Below, piece after piece: positions 36,517 to 50,040 of a DNA stretch of 64,000 nt (the first letter of the stretch is position 1; each line of letters opens with the position of its first letter). The translations under genes and the position numbers were made by a program. The notes beneath the pieces are model-generated. The model ran no database searches. It worked only from the letters and a program-made list of their open reading frames with translations, and had not been told where the DNA came from. Source of the stretch: Eopsaltria australis. Lineage: Eukaryota > Chordata > Aves > Passeriformes > Petroicidae. The DNA lies in contig JAVTVJ010000834.1 in assembly GCA_034509425.1 (NCBI GenBank), forward strand, positions 83,298-147,297, read 5' to 3'.

Positions 36517-36970
36517 TGGTTTAACCCAGGACAAACCCAAGTAGCCACTGCTAGTGTCCATCATCTCCTCCCTCCCCCTAAGAGCCTTTGTTCTATTCCC
36601 TGTTATCTCCTGAGCCCCATTCCTTTCCTATCCCATAGGACCAAATACCCTTAGGCCTTCCCTATACTCCCCCAAACCCCCTGGTGATTGGTGATACATG
36701 GTAACTCTTAAGGCCGTGTCTGAGGGCCCCTCGGCCTCTTGGACCCTGCCTCTCCTCTGTGTGAAGACCTTGCAATAAATCCATTCAGAATTAAAGGCAT
36801 TCCCAGGGCCCTCTCGTTATTCATCTTCAGCTGATAGCTAAACTGGCTCATTCCTGCACCACACCACAGGCCGCAGTTTCTCTGGCTAAGTGTCTCCGAG
36901 ACGCAGCCAGAGTGCCTTGGAATAGGGGCACTCCTGGAAATATAGCCAGCTGGAATCTGTCGTGGCAACG
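36517..36970 (+). repeat. LTR-like block
   Basis: Opens with TGGTTTAACCCAGGACAAAC, like the start of a common bird LTR group, and has AATAAA at 36774 after a C-rich stretch. The right end is not fixed and no target duplication was found. Confidence 0.5.
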
Positions 36971-39414
36971 CCAGGCTGGACAGAAAAACCAGATAGCTAT
37001 AACTGCCCACATCCCTCCTACAATCATCTACACACTACCCTGGCTATGTGCTGGCTCAGGTCCTTTGGAGCATCTCTGTGACCTGCTACAGCTCACTGAG
37101 AGTTTCTGACAAAGCAGCACATGGAAGGGGCCCAACACAAACCCAGTCTGTTACAAGGGAGGTAATGAGGTTGTATGGACAGGAGAGAAGGATGGAGGGC
37201 AGTGGGGAGAGAGCACAAGGGAGTGTGTGTAAGGCCGGGCAAGGGAGGCTTGCCAGAGGCTGAGAAGTGTTATCTGAAATGCTTTGCTGTCCTGCTTCAT
37301 GAGCAATGTGACCAGGGCCCTACAAACAGCCTTGAAGAAACAAGCAGGGCTGAGTTCAGTTAGCAGGAGACCTGAGAAGGACATATACACATACATCAAG
37401 CTGGTACTTCTTGATGGGTTCCTGCTTTCTCTAAAAACCACACAAGAACTTTCTACCAGCGATGGGAGGCACAGCCCCGCAGCAACCCGAGCCTGAGGCC
37501 ACTGCACCTGGCATGTACATCTTGGAGCAGGAGATCAAGGCCATAGAAGGGGAGAGAAGATACTGAGCCCCATTTGGAGAACCTTGCCACTGCAATTTAT
37601 TCCCTGCCATTGTTTGGGGGAACAAAACAGTCATCTGATAGTGTTTCAAAATTAAACTGGGAAAGGAAGGACAGGGGAGGAGGCGGGAGGAAAGAGGGAG
37701 GGGAGGGAGCTCTCAAACTTATTGGCTGGACCCTGGGAAGGATGTGAAGTCTCCCAGCAGAAGCCTCTCAGCGTATCTCCCACATGCACCCGGCCTCACA
37801 ATTCTCAGGGCCATGTGATAGGGGCTTCCTGCTACCAAGTGAAGGGAGACCAATCCCGACCTCTCTCTTCCAGAGTTCCTGCCTGCTTTGTGTTCGCAAA
37901 GAGGCGTTTGTTTACTGATCTATCATTGGCATGCAGGAAACAGCCTTGACATGAGCTGTAATCATCTGTCTCCAGCAACAGCTGTTTGGCTTTCTTCTAA
38001 TTTAAGTTTTCCTCCTGCCCCCCTTCCCCAGTGCCCTCTTCCCCACTTCCGATCCAAACGCTTTTGGAGTATGCACATCTGATTCAGGGCACTGCATACT
38101 ACGCGATGTTTCCAGACCAACCAGTGAATAAAAAAGAGGCACACTTCCACCCTCACAGGGCAGAGAAGGCTTCCAGAGGAACATCTCCAGGGAGAGGAAA
38201 AGACCAGCTTTGCCCACTGCACTTGGTGCAGCTATCAGATGATGACAGAAGCCAGGGAAGCACAAACACCCTGCAGTCCATATAATCAGAAATGCACACA
38301 GCCAGCACACAGCTCACACACAGGGAGCCCTGTCTCTGAGAAGGTCAGGCAGCGACGGCAGCAAGCCTCCCAGGCCTCCCTTCTTTGCCATTTTGTTTGT
38401 GGGGAATAAACCAAGCATACCTCGAAGGTATGTGGTGTGGGGATGGGTATTACCCTTGCTGCGTGCTGGAGGCCGTATCTCTAGGTTTCCTTTGTTCTAT
38501 TTACTCTGCACCTCTCAAAAATCTCATCCATGTCCACACTGCTGGTGCATATGAACAGCAAGGCTTCACAGCAACAGGAGCAATCTGCAGCTGGTCCAAC
38601 TCTCCTCCAAGAAGACAAAAAGACATGTTGTGTTTCCTCCTCGGTGCTCACAAAAACTGAGTAACTCAAGCAAAACTCAAAAAACTGAGCAGCCAAAGCC
38701 TACAAGTCACGCCTCCCTGCTCCGGTGCTTTGCACAACAAAGGGTGCAGCATAAAGACAGCAACAAGGAGGCAACAATATATAACATATATATATAAAGG
38801 ACAGGAAGGATGCCAAGAAGACAAAACAGTAACAGGAAAAACATGAGTAAGGGGAAGCCAACATTTAAAGCTTTCAAGGCTCCCTCCCCCAGCCCTTGCT
38901 CTGTTTGGAGCCTGTTTTCCTCTGAGGGAAGGAGCAGGCATGAGGATGTGTGCCTATGCTCACACACACACACACACAGCCACTGCGTGAGCCCGTGCAC
39001 AGCCCCAGCACCGGGCAGTGTCCCTGTTCCCAGCACAAACATGCTGCCTTCCTGAGGTCATGGGCAGAGTGCAACCTCAGGGAGTGAGTCCCTGCACAGC
39101 AGGGAGGACATGAGCCAAGCAGGGACGCAGCCAGAGCTGAGAAGGGCAACAGGACCCTTGGTGAAACAAGATGCTTACAGTGGGGGAGCCACTGGCTTGA
39201 GGTGCCCAACACCAATCCAGCAGCAAGGCAAGGGTTTTCTCAGACTTGAGCTCCACAACATGTGCCATGAGCCTTCCCTAGCTGACGGCCCGAACAGTTT
39301 CTCCTCAGACAACTTACACAAAGTCCACTTCTTTCCTCTCCCGGTCAGCCCTGCAGATGGGCCACCTCCACAGCAGCAGGGCTTCTCAGCGCATCCCGTG
39401 AAAGGATCAATCAG
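36971..39414. other. No gene; (CA)n at 38961-38978
   Basis: Unique-looking DNA with a purine-rich patch near 37665-37710, an AT-dinucleotide run near 38778-38797 and a (CA)n microsatellite. Confidence 0.45.
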
Positions 39415-39605
39415 CATACTCATGAGGAAAAACCTTTTTACCAAGAGGGTGACCAAGACCAGAGAGATGGCGGAGGCTCTGCCCTTGGAGATACCCAGTA
39501 CCCAACTGGAAATGTCCCGAACAAGCTGCTCCACATGACCACACTGAGCACGGGGCTGTACTTGCCACCTCCAGAGGTGCCTTCCCATCTCAGCTACTCT
39601 GCCAT
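39415..39605 (+). repeat. CR1 LINE 3'-region fragment, diverged
   Basis: TGAGGAAAAACCTTTTTACC then AGAGGGTGACC, followed by a diverged CCCTTGGAGATACCCA and CCTCCAGAGGTGCCTTCCCA. Matches the order of the bird CR1 3' end in sense orientation. Confidence 0.5.
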
Positions 39606-40563
39606 CCTGTGCTGGGCACAGTCAGTTTAGGGCAAGGTGACCTCTTTGCAGACACTGATTGTCCTGGCTACGTGAATCTCATGAAGACTGAAGACACCAA
39701 CAGGATTGTTCAGATGATCACACTTGTAATGGGATCCTAATTGTAGATAATTCTAGATAATCACGGCCAAGACATTTGTTAAAGAGAGAAAAGCAGGATA
39801 AACTTATGCAAACATATTGATGAAGGACCAATGACTGGGAAGTGACAGATCCCACACAGCCTCCTATTCCCCTCACCCCACTCTGTACTAACTTTTCCCT
39901 TTGATCTATCATATCTTGCACCACAGGGCTTACAAGGGGGTCAGGAGAATCCCATGCGTCAAAACAAACTGTATTTTCAAAAACCCCAAGTGGAATTGAT
40001 GTACCACAACCTCTGTCTCTGTGCAAGCACCCCATGTCAGGGGAACAACGCTGCAATGCAAGGAATGCAGGAACTCACCAGCCTGTGTCCAGCCTGTGTG
40101 CAGAAAAGCTGTGCTGGGTGTTATGACATGTCTTTAATTTTATGATATAATTCGGTCTACTGACCTTCTCCCTCTCTAGGCACACAGAACAAACTCTGCC
40201 TGCTTATATGACTTTAACCTGACTTGAAGGATCACTATGGTTCAAGGGCCTGCCCTGCTCCTCCCTTGGCTGCCAGCGAGGTGGTCTCATCCCTGTCCTT
40301 GGTAAAAGACATGCCTGATCACATCTGATGGTTGCCATTGACTAAGGGTGTGCCTACTGTTTTCCTCCCTTCTTACTTTTGCTTTGTATCAGCTCCAATG
40401 CTTGTAAAGCCCTTTCAAGCTGGGACAGGCTCACAAGCTTCCTGGTTCAACTCCCTAAATCAGCAAAGAAATAAAAGGGGGAGAAAGCAAAAAGTTTTCT
40501 GCTCAGATAGCAACATCAGTCACCTGTCAGGGAAAACCTAATGAGCACTGAAGCACATGGAAG
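39606..40563. other. No feature
   Basis: Nothing recognised. Confidence 0.4.
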
Positions 40564-40645
40564 GAATCATAGAATTATTTGGGCTGGAAAGGGCCTTAAA
40601 GCTCATTGAATTCCAATCTCCCTTGCCAGGGCTGGCAACAAGACT
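40564..40645 (-). repeat. CR1 LINE 3'-end fragment
   Basis: AATCATAGAATTATTTGGGC then TGGAAAGGGCCTTAAAGCTC is the reverse complement of the CR1 3' terminus. About 80 bp survive. Confidence 0.7.
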
Positions 40646-41427
40646 CTGCTTTTAAAGAAGTTAACCCTCAGCAATGAGAGTAGGGAGGGAGCCAGCAGGA
40701 CCTGCTGTGGGCAATATTAAGGGGTCACCCCAGGTCTCAACTTCATCCTGAGACCATCCTTATTCTGTAGTAAAGCACATGTACCCTTGAGAAACTACTC
40801 TCACCTCTTGTCCATTACTTCCCTCCACCAGCCATTTGCTGAAGGTTGTAGGTCAAGCTCCACAGGGGTATCACCAGCATCACCTGCCTGACACAGGAAG
40901 CTGGAACGACAGCACATCTGGTAACAAGGTAGCTCTAAAAACCTCTGCTGACCATGTGCCAGCTAAAACTTTCTTCCCACAGAGCCCTGGAAAAGTTAGG
41001 GTAGAGATGACTCAGGAATGGCAAAGGACAAATTCCTTATCCAAACAGCACTTCTGTTTCAAAGCATAAGTTTTAGCAAAAGAAAAGCCTGATATTCTTT
41101 TAAACACAGGGGAAGCAGCAACAATTTTCTCCCCAGGCTTCACAATGAAATAGCTGAACCATTTTGGCTGAAGGCTTTCAAAAGTAATTCAGCCAGAGGC
41201 AATGCTCAGCATGGAAAAGTGCAGACTGAAACAAAAATAAAATCTTGACCTGAAGATGGTAATTGAAAGCAGAGCCTCACAATGTGAACTGACTTCTGTT
41301 AAAGGTGGGGCTCATTGCACCCACTATTATTAACCTCGTTCCACATTTCCCATTGTCTTATTTTCTCTTTGCTCCTCCCTCTAAACATAACAAACAGAGA
41401 AAAACAACTCAAAGGGTATTTGACATC
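40646..41427. other. No feature
   Basis: Nothing recognised before the LTR-A copy. Confidence 0.4.
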
Positions 41428-41960
41428 TGTCTTAGGTTACAATGGTATGTATTCTATCACCATCTTCGTGGGATGTTGGGGCCGGGTGGGGTAGTGTTCC
41501 TGATGGCTGCAGAACGTTTTCTAATGGGCCGGTCGTTAGAGCCAGGCGGGGCACTTTACTCATCCCCAAGGACTGCAGCTAATGGCCCATCATCCCATTG
41601 TGAGATGCCCCGCCCAGGGGGAGGAACCAATGTATCCCGATCTGCATACAAACTAGGATTTGAAACACCACAAGCCAGCTTTTCCACTGGATTCCCAGAG
41701 GAAGACCAGATCCTTTTACACCACCACTGGACCTTCAGAGGAGAACTACACCTTTCACAGGATCACTGCTTCAACAGAATCACATCTATCACTCCCAGAG
41801 GACTGCAGCCACCTTCTAAGTGGACTACTCCCAACACCCTGACCGACAGGGTGTCAGGTTGTATTCTGACTCTGTCAGTGTTTTTGTATTATTACATTTT
41901 TTCTATTAAATTGTAGTTCTGACTTTGAGTCTCTCACTGATTTGCTTTCAAACTACCACA
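41428..41960 (+). repeat. Solo LTR, LTR-A family
   Basis: 533 bp, TGTCTTAGG...CTACCACA, with a perfect 5-bp duplication ACATC (41423-41427 and 41961-41965). It is the cleanest full copy and fixes the family ends. The TATA motif is altered here (GCATACAAAC). Confidence 0.92.
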
Positions 41961-42547
41961 ACATCTCTTCAGTTTCCTTCAGGCAGGCACACCCTCAGCT
42001 AAAAAACACAGCATTTTTAGGGTTAGCAGTGGGATGTTACATGACCCTGGTAAAAAAACCAGAAACACTCTTTTTCTAATTCACTGCCTCTAATAACAGA
42101 TTTAGTCCTGCACGCATCAAAAGTAAATACTGCTATTCATCCTGGTGGCAAGTATGGTTTATATGACTGCTTAGAGACATGATGAGTCTTCAGTCCTGCA
42201 GGTAGGTTAACAAATAGTAAGAAAAAATTCACACGGAAAGGAAGAGAATGATTCAGTATTTTCCAATCTGGCTGCTAAAATTATTGCAATGCTTAGTGGA
42301 ATTATGTGTTTCAGGCTATGTTTTCTACAAGGAAGTAATGAAAAAAAGATTAAAAAAACCCTATAATTCCAGATGAGGAGACCAAGATGCTGGGAAGTGA
42401 GGGCTGGAGTAGAGGACAACTCTTTTGGGACAGCTCCTGGCAGTACTAGATCATCTCCCTGTGTTTAAGGTCTTGTGTGAGCACATGTGTGCACACAGTG
42501 GGGTTGCTCATCCCCTTTGAAGGGGTGATAATATTTGATTTTGCTTT
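41961..42547. other. No feature
   Basis: Nothing recognised. Confidence 0.4.
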
Positions 42548-43018
42548 TGAAAGAAATGAAGAAACTTGTCTTCACAAACAGTGTCTGAGAGATAAGACTG
42601 ACACCCAGAGATAAAAGAAACAATGGGAAGAATTCCATTGAAATTTACATTTAGAAACAAACCAAAGGTCTGCTGATAAATAAAACTGAATATTGGAATA
42701 TGAAAGAAACCATGAGAAGGACCATAAAATTTCATAAGGGAAAGACAAAAGGGGGGGATTATACATTAGGAAAGGGGGGTCTTGGGCATTAGGTGATTCC
42801 GGGAAGTCTGTACCTCTCGAATACCTCAGCCAATGGGGAAAGAGAGAAGGCCCTGCGGTCGGGAAATTAGGATAAAAGGGATGCAGCGTCCTCCAAAATT
42901 TGAGAGACCCCATGGAGAATGCCCCATGGCCTCTCCCTTTATTCAAATAAAGTTACAGGACTCCTCTGTCTCCTTTTTGGACATAAACCTCTGGTGTTCG
43001 TGAATTATTTTCCTCACA
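42548..43018 (+). repeat. ERV1-like solo LTR (left end uncertain)
   Basis: GGATAAAAGG TATA-like box at about 42871, AATAAA at about 42945, and an end TTTTCCTCACA at 43018. If it begins TGAAAG at 42548, the flanks are the 4-bp duplication CTTT (42544-42547 and 43019-43022), as expected for gamma-type ERVs. A polypurine-like AAAAGGGGGGG lies inside at about 42748, so the alternative is a 3' LTR starting near 42760 with some internal sequence before it. Confidence 0.55.
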
Positions 43019-43022
43019 CTTT

Positions 43023-45324
43023 GCGGCCTAATAAATGAAAATTCAGTTACTTGAAGTCAAGGCTGAAGAAGACACTGGTGCTGTGTCCTTGCTTGCTGAT
43101 TACATCAGTGGAGATGGTGATCCATACCTGGTTTATTTGGCTTTGGAACTACCCACAGAGAAGACAACTGTAGTCAATACAGAATAAAACAAAAGAAATA
43201 TGGACCTGATTCACACAAGCTCACATCTGCCAGCAAAATCGTCTGTCAGCCGCATGGAGAGACAGGATTCCAACAGATGCACTGGAACTGGCTTCAGGCC
43301 CCAACAAAGCCAAAAATAAATTGGCAAATACTCATTTCTACCAGTGTAGCTAACTGATGTAGGTGCTTTTTCCTCCTCTAATAGGAATGCTGTGTTACAA
43401 ACACACCAGTCCTACTACACCAGTAAATCACTTCTAGTGTAAAAGAATTGGAAAGAATTCAGGATTATTATGCTTATAAGAAACCCAAACATTTGACAGC
43501 ATAGGAAACAACTTGTCACTAAAAATAATGTTCAGCTCATGAACCACACTGGAATTCATTTTTGATGTGGTGAGATAATCTCTGCTATTCTAACATAAAT
43601 GGGACCCAAAGAGGTCCCTTTGAGGAGCAACTCTGCAAAGAGTTTCCTGGCAGGAAGACAAATTGTCTCACATTCAGAAAGGAAATGAGAGCATTAAAAT
43701 GAAGAACCGCAACTTCTTCCAAAATAAGTTATAATCAGGGAGACAAATGGAGCCTCAGTAAATCTCTCCTTCAGTGGCCTTCACCCTGCAGGATGCTGAC
43801 TCTTGTCCCTCCTGATGAGGATTTAGCACACAGCTTCCTGCAGTGTCCATCACCTCAACCTTGGGGCACCATCTGCATGCTCCATGAGACTTTCCTGTAC
43901 CAACTCCAAGTCCATGACTTTTCACTACAGTCTGTCTCTATCAAGCATCACCTTCTGAGCTCAAGCAAAAAGTCACCCACAGATTGCTTTTCACTTCAGG
44001 AGACCCCGCTTCCCTCTGTCTCATTCAACCTCCTCTTTGATCCCACCCTCGCTCTCCCATGTATCTTAGCCATCGCAAAGGCAGAATCTGTTTATTGCAG
44101 ATCTTATTCTTTATGGAAATCTTCCTGCCACAGCCCAGCACATCATCCCCTTGTTCAGCCTTCCTGAGCAGAGAGCAGGGCCAGGCAGCACGTGAGCTGC
44201 CCAAGATTTAGCCATCACCAGGAGGAAACACACAGCTCCAAGGAGGAATAAACCTCTGCAAAGAGGGGTTGCATTTATTTATTTTTCCAGGAGGTAAGCT
44301 GCTCTCGGTGGGTGTGTGTGTGTTTGTGTCAGGACAATGGGAAAAAGGACAGTGGAGCAGAGCTGCCAGGAAACAGTTGGCCATCTGCCTGTGCAGAGAG
44401 CAGTTTTTCCTTTCCTTTTATATTGAGAGGAATGTAGCTGAGAGCCACCATCCACCCGTGCTGAGAGGAAATCTGAGCTACTTTGCTTTGCCAGGGAGAG
44501 GAAGCGTGGGGGAGGGAGCCAGCCTGGTCCCTGTGGTTAAGCAGTCATTGCACTCATGGCCAATAAAAGCAGGGAAAAAAAGTCCTACCAAAACCCCCAA
44601 ATCCTAGGGAAAAATTGCTTTTCCTCCTCCACCCTTTCACATGCACTTTGATACGTTCTCCCTCGCAGGGTGATCCCAAGAACAGGAACCACTGAGCAGC
44701 TCAGCAGAGGAGGGGGTTTGGAGGGCGATGACCCAGGGAAACCAGCACAAGAAAGCGACACAGAGAGAAAATCAACTCACATCACTGTGTTGCTTGTCCG
44801 CCCACACCTTCTCCATAACCAGGAATTTGGCAACATGGGCACAAAACAATGTGAGGAACGACCCTTTGCTCTCACAAGGCTCCCTAACCCAAGCAGATAA
44901 GGATAGAGCGTAAGGAGCGAGTCTGATGCCGATAACCATCCACACATTCTGCCCCAGGGGGTTCAGTGCAGCTTCTGATCATAAAACTTTGTAAGAGAGG
45001 GGAGAAAAGATCCAATCTCCTGGTACTGTCAGGCAAAAATGCTGGCAAAACATCATGATGGCTTGGTGGCACATTCTTATGCCACTTTTTGTGGTAGAAA
45101 CGCCCCAGGGAAAGAGAGAAAGAAATAAAATAGAAAAGGGTAACATTTTCAAAAGCGACTACACGACTTTGAAGTTTAAGACCCCATTTTCACAACTGAA
45201 GATCAGGGGTTTTTTTAAAACAAACATTCCTACTAGGCTTACACTTACACTTGCAATTCCATCTCCTTATTTTAACTCCCAAATAAATCCCAGCTTTGAC
45301 TGAATGAGCTCCACATTGTATCCA
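43023..45324. other. No gene; short TG run
   Basis: Unique-looking DNA with a TG run near 44310-44330. Nothing else recognised. Confidence 0.4.
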
Positions 45325-45430
45325 TGTGGCGCTTAGGGACATGGTGTGGTGGTGGACTTGGTAGTGTTAGGTTAATGGTTGGACTCAATGATCTTGGGGG
45401 TCTCTGCCAACCTAAATGATTCCATGACTG
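45325..45430 (+). repeat. CR1 LINE 3'-end fragment
   Basis: GTTAGGTTAATGGTTGGACT then CAATGATCTTGGGGGTCTC and CCAACCTAAATGATTCCATGA: the typical CR1 3' terminus, sense. Confidence 0.8.
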
Positions 45431-45974
45431 TGGAAGCAGCTAACATTTTCCAAGGATTGGAAGCCCACATTCCTTATTCTCTGACTGCAACAGAAGACAG
45501 GTCCAGGTATGGCTGGGAAAATTGAGAGCGCATCTCTCTGCACCTTCGTGCACCCACACAAACTCTGCTGCTCACCAGGTGCCAGATCCAGCTCCACAGA
45601 GCTGGCAGAGCTTGCTAATCTGGGAGATGTCTCAGATAACAGATCACAGTCCCAAAAAGGGAACTTTCAGAAGAAATAATTAATCTACGTATGTCTAAAG
45701 AGCTTCCTCATATCTGGCAGCTTGGAGGACAGACTGACATGGTGATGGTCTAAACCTAAGCGTGTCTAGGTCAGATCTGAACTGACACCTGTGTGCTCAG
45801 TCCCTTTCAGAGACATGACTCAGGTTTCCACATTCTGTTGTGACTTTTTAATCATTTTTTTTCTCAGAAAAGCACAACCATTGGTGTAGCACAGTGTGTG
45901 ACCTGAAGCAAATTCCTTGGCTATTTCTCTCTTGGTGGGATGAGAGACAAGATGAGAGGGAACGTAGAGACTTG

Positions 45975-46195
45975 ATATAAGATATTTTTTTTCTATGAGG
46001 GTAAAAGAGGTCTTTTCACCATGAGGAAAATAGAGCTCTGGAACAGCCTTGTTGTCTCCATTACTGGAGGTTTTCAAGACCCAACCAAAGCCCTGAGCAA
46101 TCTGGTCTGAGCTCAGACCTGAACCTATTTGAGAAGGAGGCTGGAGTACAGGCCTCCTGTAATCCCTCCAAGCCTGGATTATCCTATGATAACAC
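45975..46195 (+). repeat. CR1 LINE 3'-region fragment, diverged
   Basis: CTCTGGAACAGCCTTGTTG, ACTGGAGGTTTTCAAGACCC, GCAATCTGGTCTGAG and CTCCAAGCCTGGATTATCC follow the CR1 3' order with much decay. Confidence 0.6.
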
Positions 46196-47764
46196 ATAAT
46201 GAGTTACTGGAAAAGTGAGTAATCACTCTTGTTTTCTCTGTGGAAAATAACAAAAAAAATCCCTTTCAAACCATTATTACTAGACATTTTCCTCCCCAAG
46301 TGATACTTTTTTGCCTTCCTCCAACTGATCAGCAAGGAAGCACTAAAAATAGCTGCCAAAACAAGATACATAATTATGCTATCCCTAACACATTTCCACT
46401 GTCTTTTGTCCCTAGTCATTCTGCAGTGCCTAACAAACTTCAACAACTCCATGGAAGCTATTAGGGAGGCCATGAATCCACCAATAATGCTGCCTTGGCA
46501 AATACTGATGAGTGCTGTAAATTTTCACTATTAGAAAAGGAAAGTATTTTCTTCCCGAGTTCATTCCAATTTCAGAGAGATCAGGGTACAATTTTTTTAA
46601 AAGCTCAAAGTTATTTCATAACTAAATTAAAAACCAACTAACCAACCAACTACAAAACAAGAGTGAGAAATACTGAAATCATTTATTTGGGAGATTTGGT
46701 TTTTTCCTTTGCTGAAGTGTTCCTTTGGGCTTCTTGCAGCAGAAAACCTAGAAACTGGAGAGTTATCAAACAAGCACATATTGTTCACTGCTCTCTTCCA
46801 AGGGATGTGCTAAAGCCAATACATACATAAAGGACATAAATTTCCATTGTTTACTTTCTTTCACGTACATCACACTGCTGGATAATGGAGCAAAAGCAGA
46901 GCACCCGTGTACAATTGTCTCCACCAGCCCTTATCTCACAACTGAAGCAGAGCTATTTGTACATTAGCTTCCAACCCAGAAAATGTGCATCCAAGTTTTG
47001 TATTCCAGGGTAACCACTAGTGCATACTCCACCCAAGATGTTTGGATGTTGTGCTGGACTGGGCCCCGATACTGTTTATTGTGCACAGGAAAAGCTCATC
47101 ACTACAAAGCAGCCAGCACTGACTGCGTTTCACAAGGGCACATTTTACAGGACCCAGAACAAAATATCAAAGCAGGAGTCTTCTGGAGTTAAACCCTTTG
47201 CAGAAGCCCTGTCCCCTGAACTATTCAATAAACATCATCCCCTTTCATCTTAAATGCTCATAAAGATGCCATTTCCAGTCCAATGCAAGGGGAAATCCCA
47301 GCTGCACTGAAGGTGACTGCAGTGATTATGGTGTGGCTTCCATTTCACCCTCCACATTCACCTCATTTCTGCTCAGCCCCAACACAGATGTACCTACAGA
47401 AGCACAAGCAGCGCTCCCTCTGCTCAAGTCCATAAAACCTCTTTGGATGGGATGGGACAACTCTTATAGGTTCTCATGTGATGTCAAAAGAATACAAAGG
47501 TTTCCTGCAGGGCAAGAGATGAGGTCCCCCACAGTAGAGGGCCAGCACTAGGGTGACCCACCTGGTATAACACCCTGATGATTTGCAAGTTCCTCTGTGA
47601 AATTCCCATCCCCACTGTCCCAAAAGCACCAGCGTTACACACTCAGCTTTGAAGATCTGTCTCAGGAAAGAGGCTGTCTGTAAATGTTTTTTCCCTCTGT
47701 AGAAGACGGCAATTGCAGCAAACACACGTTTTCCATTGATAAATACTCTGTGAACAGGCCAGTT
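46196..47764. other. No feature
   Basis: Unique-looking, AT-rich. Nothing recognised. Confidence 0.4.
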
Positions 47765-48010
47765 ATAACACAGAATGCTTTGGGTTGGAAGGAACCTTAA
47801 GGACCCTCTGGTTCCAACCCCCTGGCCATGGACAGGAACAACTTTCACTATATCAGGCTGCTTAAAGCCTCATCCAGCCTGGTCTTGAACATTTCCAGGG
47901 ATGGGGCATCCACAACATCCAGGGACAGGGCATCCTGTTGCTGTGCCTCACCACCCTCACAATAAGGAATTTCCTCCTAACATTTAATCTAAATCTCCCC
48001 TCTTTTAGAT
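47765..48010 (-). repeat. CR1 LINE 3'-end fragment
   Basis: GGGTTGGAAGGAACCTTAAG, TTCCAACCCCCTGGCCATGG, GGATGGGGCATCCACAACAT and CCTCCTAACATTTAATC are the reverse complement of a bird CR1 3' end. About 245 bp. Confidence 0.85.
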
Positions 48011-49529
48011 TATATTTTATTAGATATTCCTCACCAAAACCACATTTTTTATACAAAGGTAGAAGCTGCCCAATGCTGCCTCAGTTATCTGCAGTTGAAT
48101 ACAATGGATGTTTTAATAACAGTTGTATTTTCTTTACTGAAAAGAGAATGTCTACAGACATAACTGGAAAACTAAACCTAAACTTGATCTTTCAGGGGAA
48201 ATTCCCCAAACATTTTCTTCTATTAGAAGAGAAACAAGAAGAGCTTATGTAATGCTATACTTGATTTACTTCTTGGTTGGTAAGAAAAATGTTTGGCATT
48301 CAAGTAGGCATTCTTCTCCCCATCTCTTCTGCATGTAATAACTCAAATATTCAGACTGCATAGCATCTACCTAATAAAAATCTTCCCTGAGTGGGTTCAC
48401 TGCATTCATATTAAAAAGATAAGTAAGACACAGGAGGAATTTCAGCCCTGAAAATAGGCTAGCAAGAAGTTATCTTTGCTTATATGCCTTCCCAAGCAAA
48501 AAGACTATGATAACTGTATTTACAAACACTCTGCATCGCTAGTTATCATATAAAACTAAGAATATTCCCAAGAGGTGATTTGTGCTCTTGCTGAAGTAGC
48601 ATCTCACAAACTCTGAACTGCAGTGTAAAAGTGCCTCTTACCTGATCAGAAATGCTCCAGAAACTAACTTATCTGGTCAAGATGCACTCATATACCTGAA
48701 ATGAAGCTGCATGGTCTCAGCAATTCAATTTGCATGAATCACAAACAGGTTTGAGTGTTGCTGGATCAGTAAATTACTTACGGCTTCTGACTAACTTAAA
48801 TAATTTTTGCCAAGTTTGATCTAAATTCAGTATGCCCCAAAAAAACCCCAAACCCAACAGAGTGAGAAACTTTCAAGAAAATATTTGAGGCAATCTGGAG
48901 GAAGCTTACTAGAGTGAGGTTCTTTACTGTGAAATTACATTACTTACCAAAATTTAGCTAAATTGGGGGCTGTATGTTAAACCTTCCCTTTAGAAGGAGC
49001 TGAAACAGTGTTTAGGCTTTTTCTCCTTCCTATTTATTTTACTGAAGGGGAAAAAAAGGAGGGAAGAAAACAGATGGGGCTACTCTGCCACCTTTCTCCA
49101 AATAGTTATATATTTTTTTTATTCAATCATGAAAGTGAAAAACCAATACCACAAAATTTCCTCCAAAGCATCAAAAAACCCCTAACCTCTCTTTGAGGTC
49201 AGCTTTAAGTTCATGGAGCAATGACAGTGACATCACCTTGTTCTTCTGGGTGACTTCATCCACACATCTCACCATGCTTCATCACTGTATCACCAAGTCA
49301 TGCTGACTCTGTGAAACTACTGCTTAAGAAAAGGTGCATTATACATTCTTTTGCTTAATTCTGCATTCAAGGATTTCATGGCAAATCATACCAAAATCTC
49401 CTGCGTTAAAAAAAACCCCATTGTTTACAAGTTTTAAAAAAAAGTTACATGTGTAACAGAGACACTGAAACAGCTGATCTGCTGAAGTCCGCCAGGGAAA
49501 AAAAGAATGGGTTAGTGATTACCTGTTTC
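48011..49529. other. No feature
   Basis: AT-rich unique-looking DNA. Nothing recognised. Confidence 0.4.
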
Positions 49530-49530
49530 C

Positions 49531-49622
49531 AGAGAAAGAGAGAAAGAGAGAAAGAGGGAGAAAGAGGGAGAGAGAGAGACGGAGAAAGAGAGACAGAGAA
49601 AGAGATGGAGAAAGAGAGAAAA
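49531..49622 (+). repeat. Homopurine (GAGAAA)n low-complexity tract
   Basis: About 92 bases, nearly all A and G, built from GAGAAA/GAGA units with only a few pyrimidine breaks. Confidence 0.9.
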
Positions 49623-49707
49623 CAAACTCAATGTAATCCAAGGTCAGGCTTGATTTTTCAAAAAGCAGATCTTGGTCAGGAGCCTGAAGTAAATATAAAC
49701 CACCCCT

Positions 49708-50040
49708 CATGGCTCTCTACAGTTTCCTGAGGAGGGGAAGTGCAGAGGGAGATGTTCAGCCCTTCTCCCTGGTACCCAGTGATAGTACACATGGGAATGG
49801 TTCAAAGCTGCAGCGGGGGGGTTCAGACTGGACATTTGGAGGCATTTCTTTACCAAGAGGGTAGCCAAACATTGGAACAGATTTCCTAGAGAGGTGATCA
49901 GTGTCCCATGTCTGTCAGTGTGTAAAAAGCATTTGGTCAATGCCCTTAATAACATGCTTTAACTTTTGCCCTGAAGTGATCAGGCAGCTGGGTGAGATGA
50001 TCATTGTGGGTCCCTTCCAAACTCAAATAGTCTAGTCTAG
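49708..50040 (+). repeat. CR1 LINE 3'-end fragment
   Basis: CTCTCTACAGTTTCCTGAGG, GGGAATGGTTCAAAGCTGC, GGTTCAGACTGGACATTTGG, AACATTGGAACAGATTTCC and ATCATTGTGGGTCCCTTCC form a well preserved, sense CR1 3' end of about 330 bp. Confidence 0.88.

Noticed and set aside
41660..41842. A 60-codon frame (ending LLPTP) present in all four LTR-A copies (also 1157-1339, 5905-6087, 8319-8501)
   Set aside because: It begins with TTG, not ATG, and is shared because the LTR copies share ancestry. That is not independent evidence of coding.
41305..41916. 203-codon plus-strand frame
   Set aside because: It runs from unique DNA into the LTR-A copy and has no family likeness; chance fusion across a repeat border.
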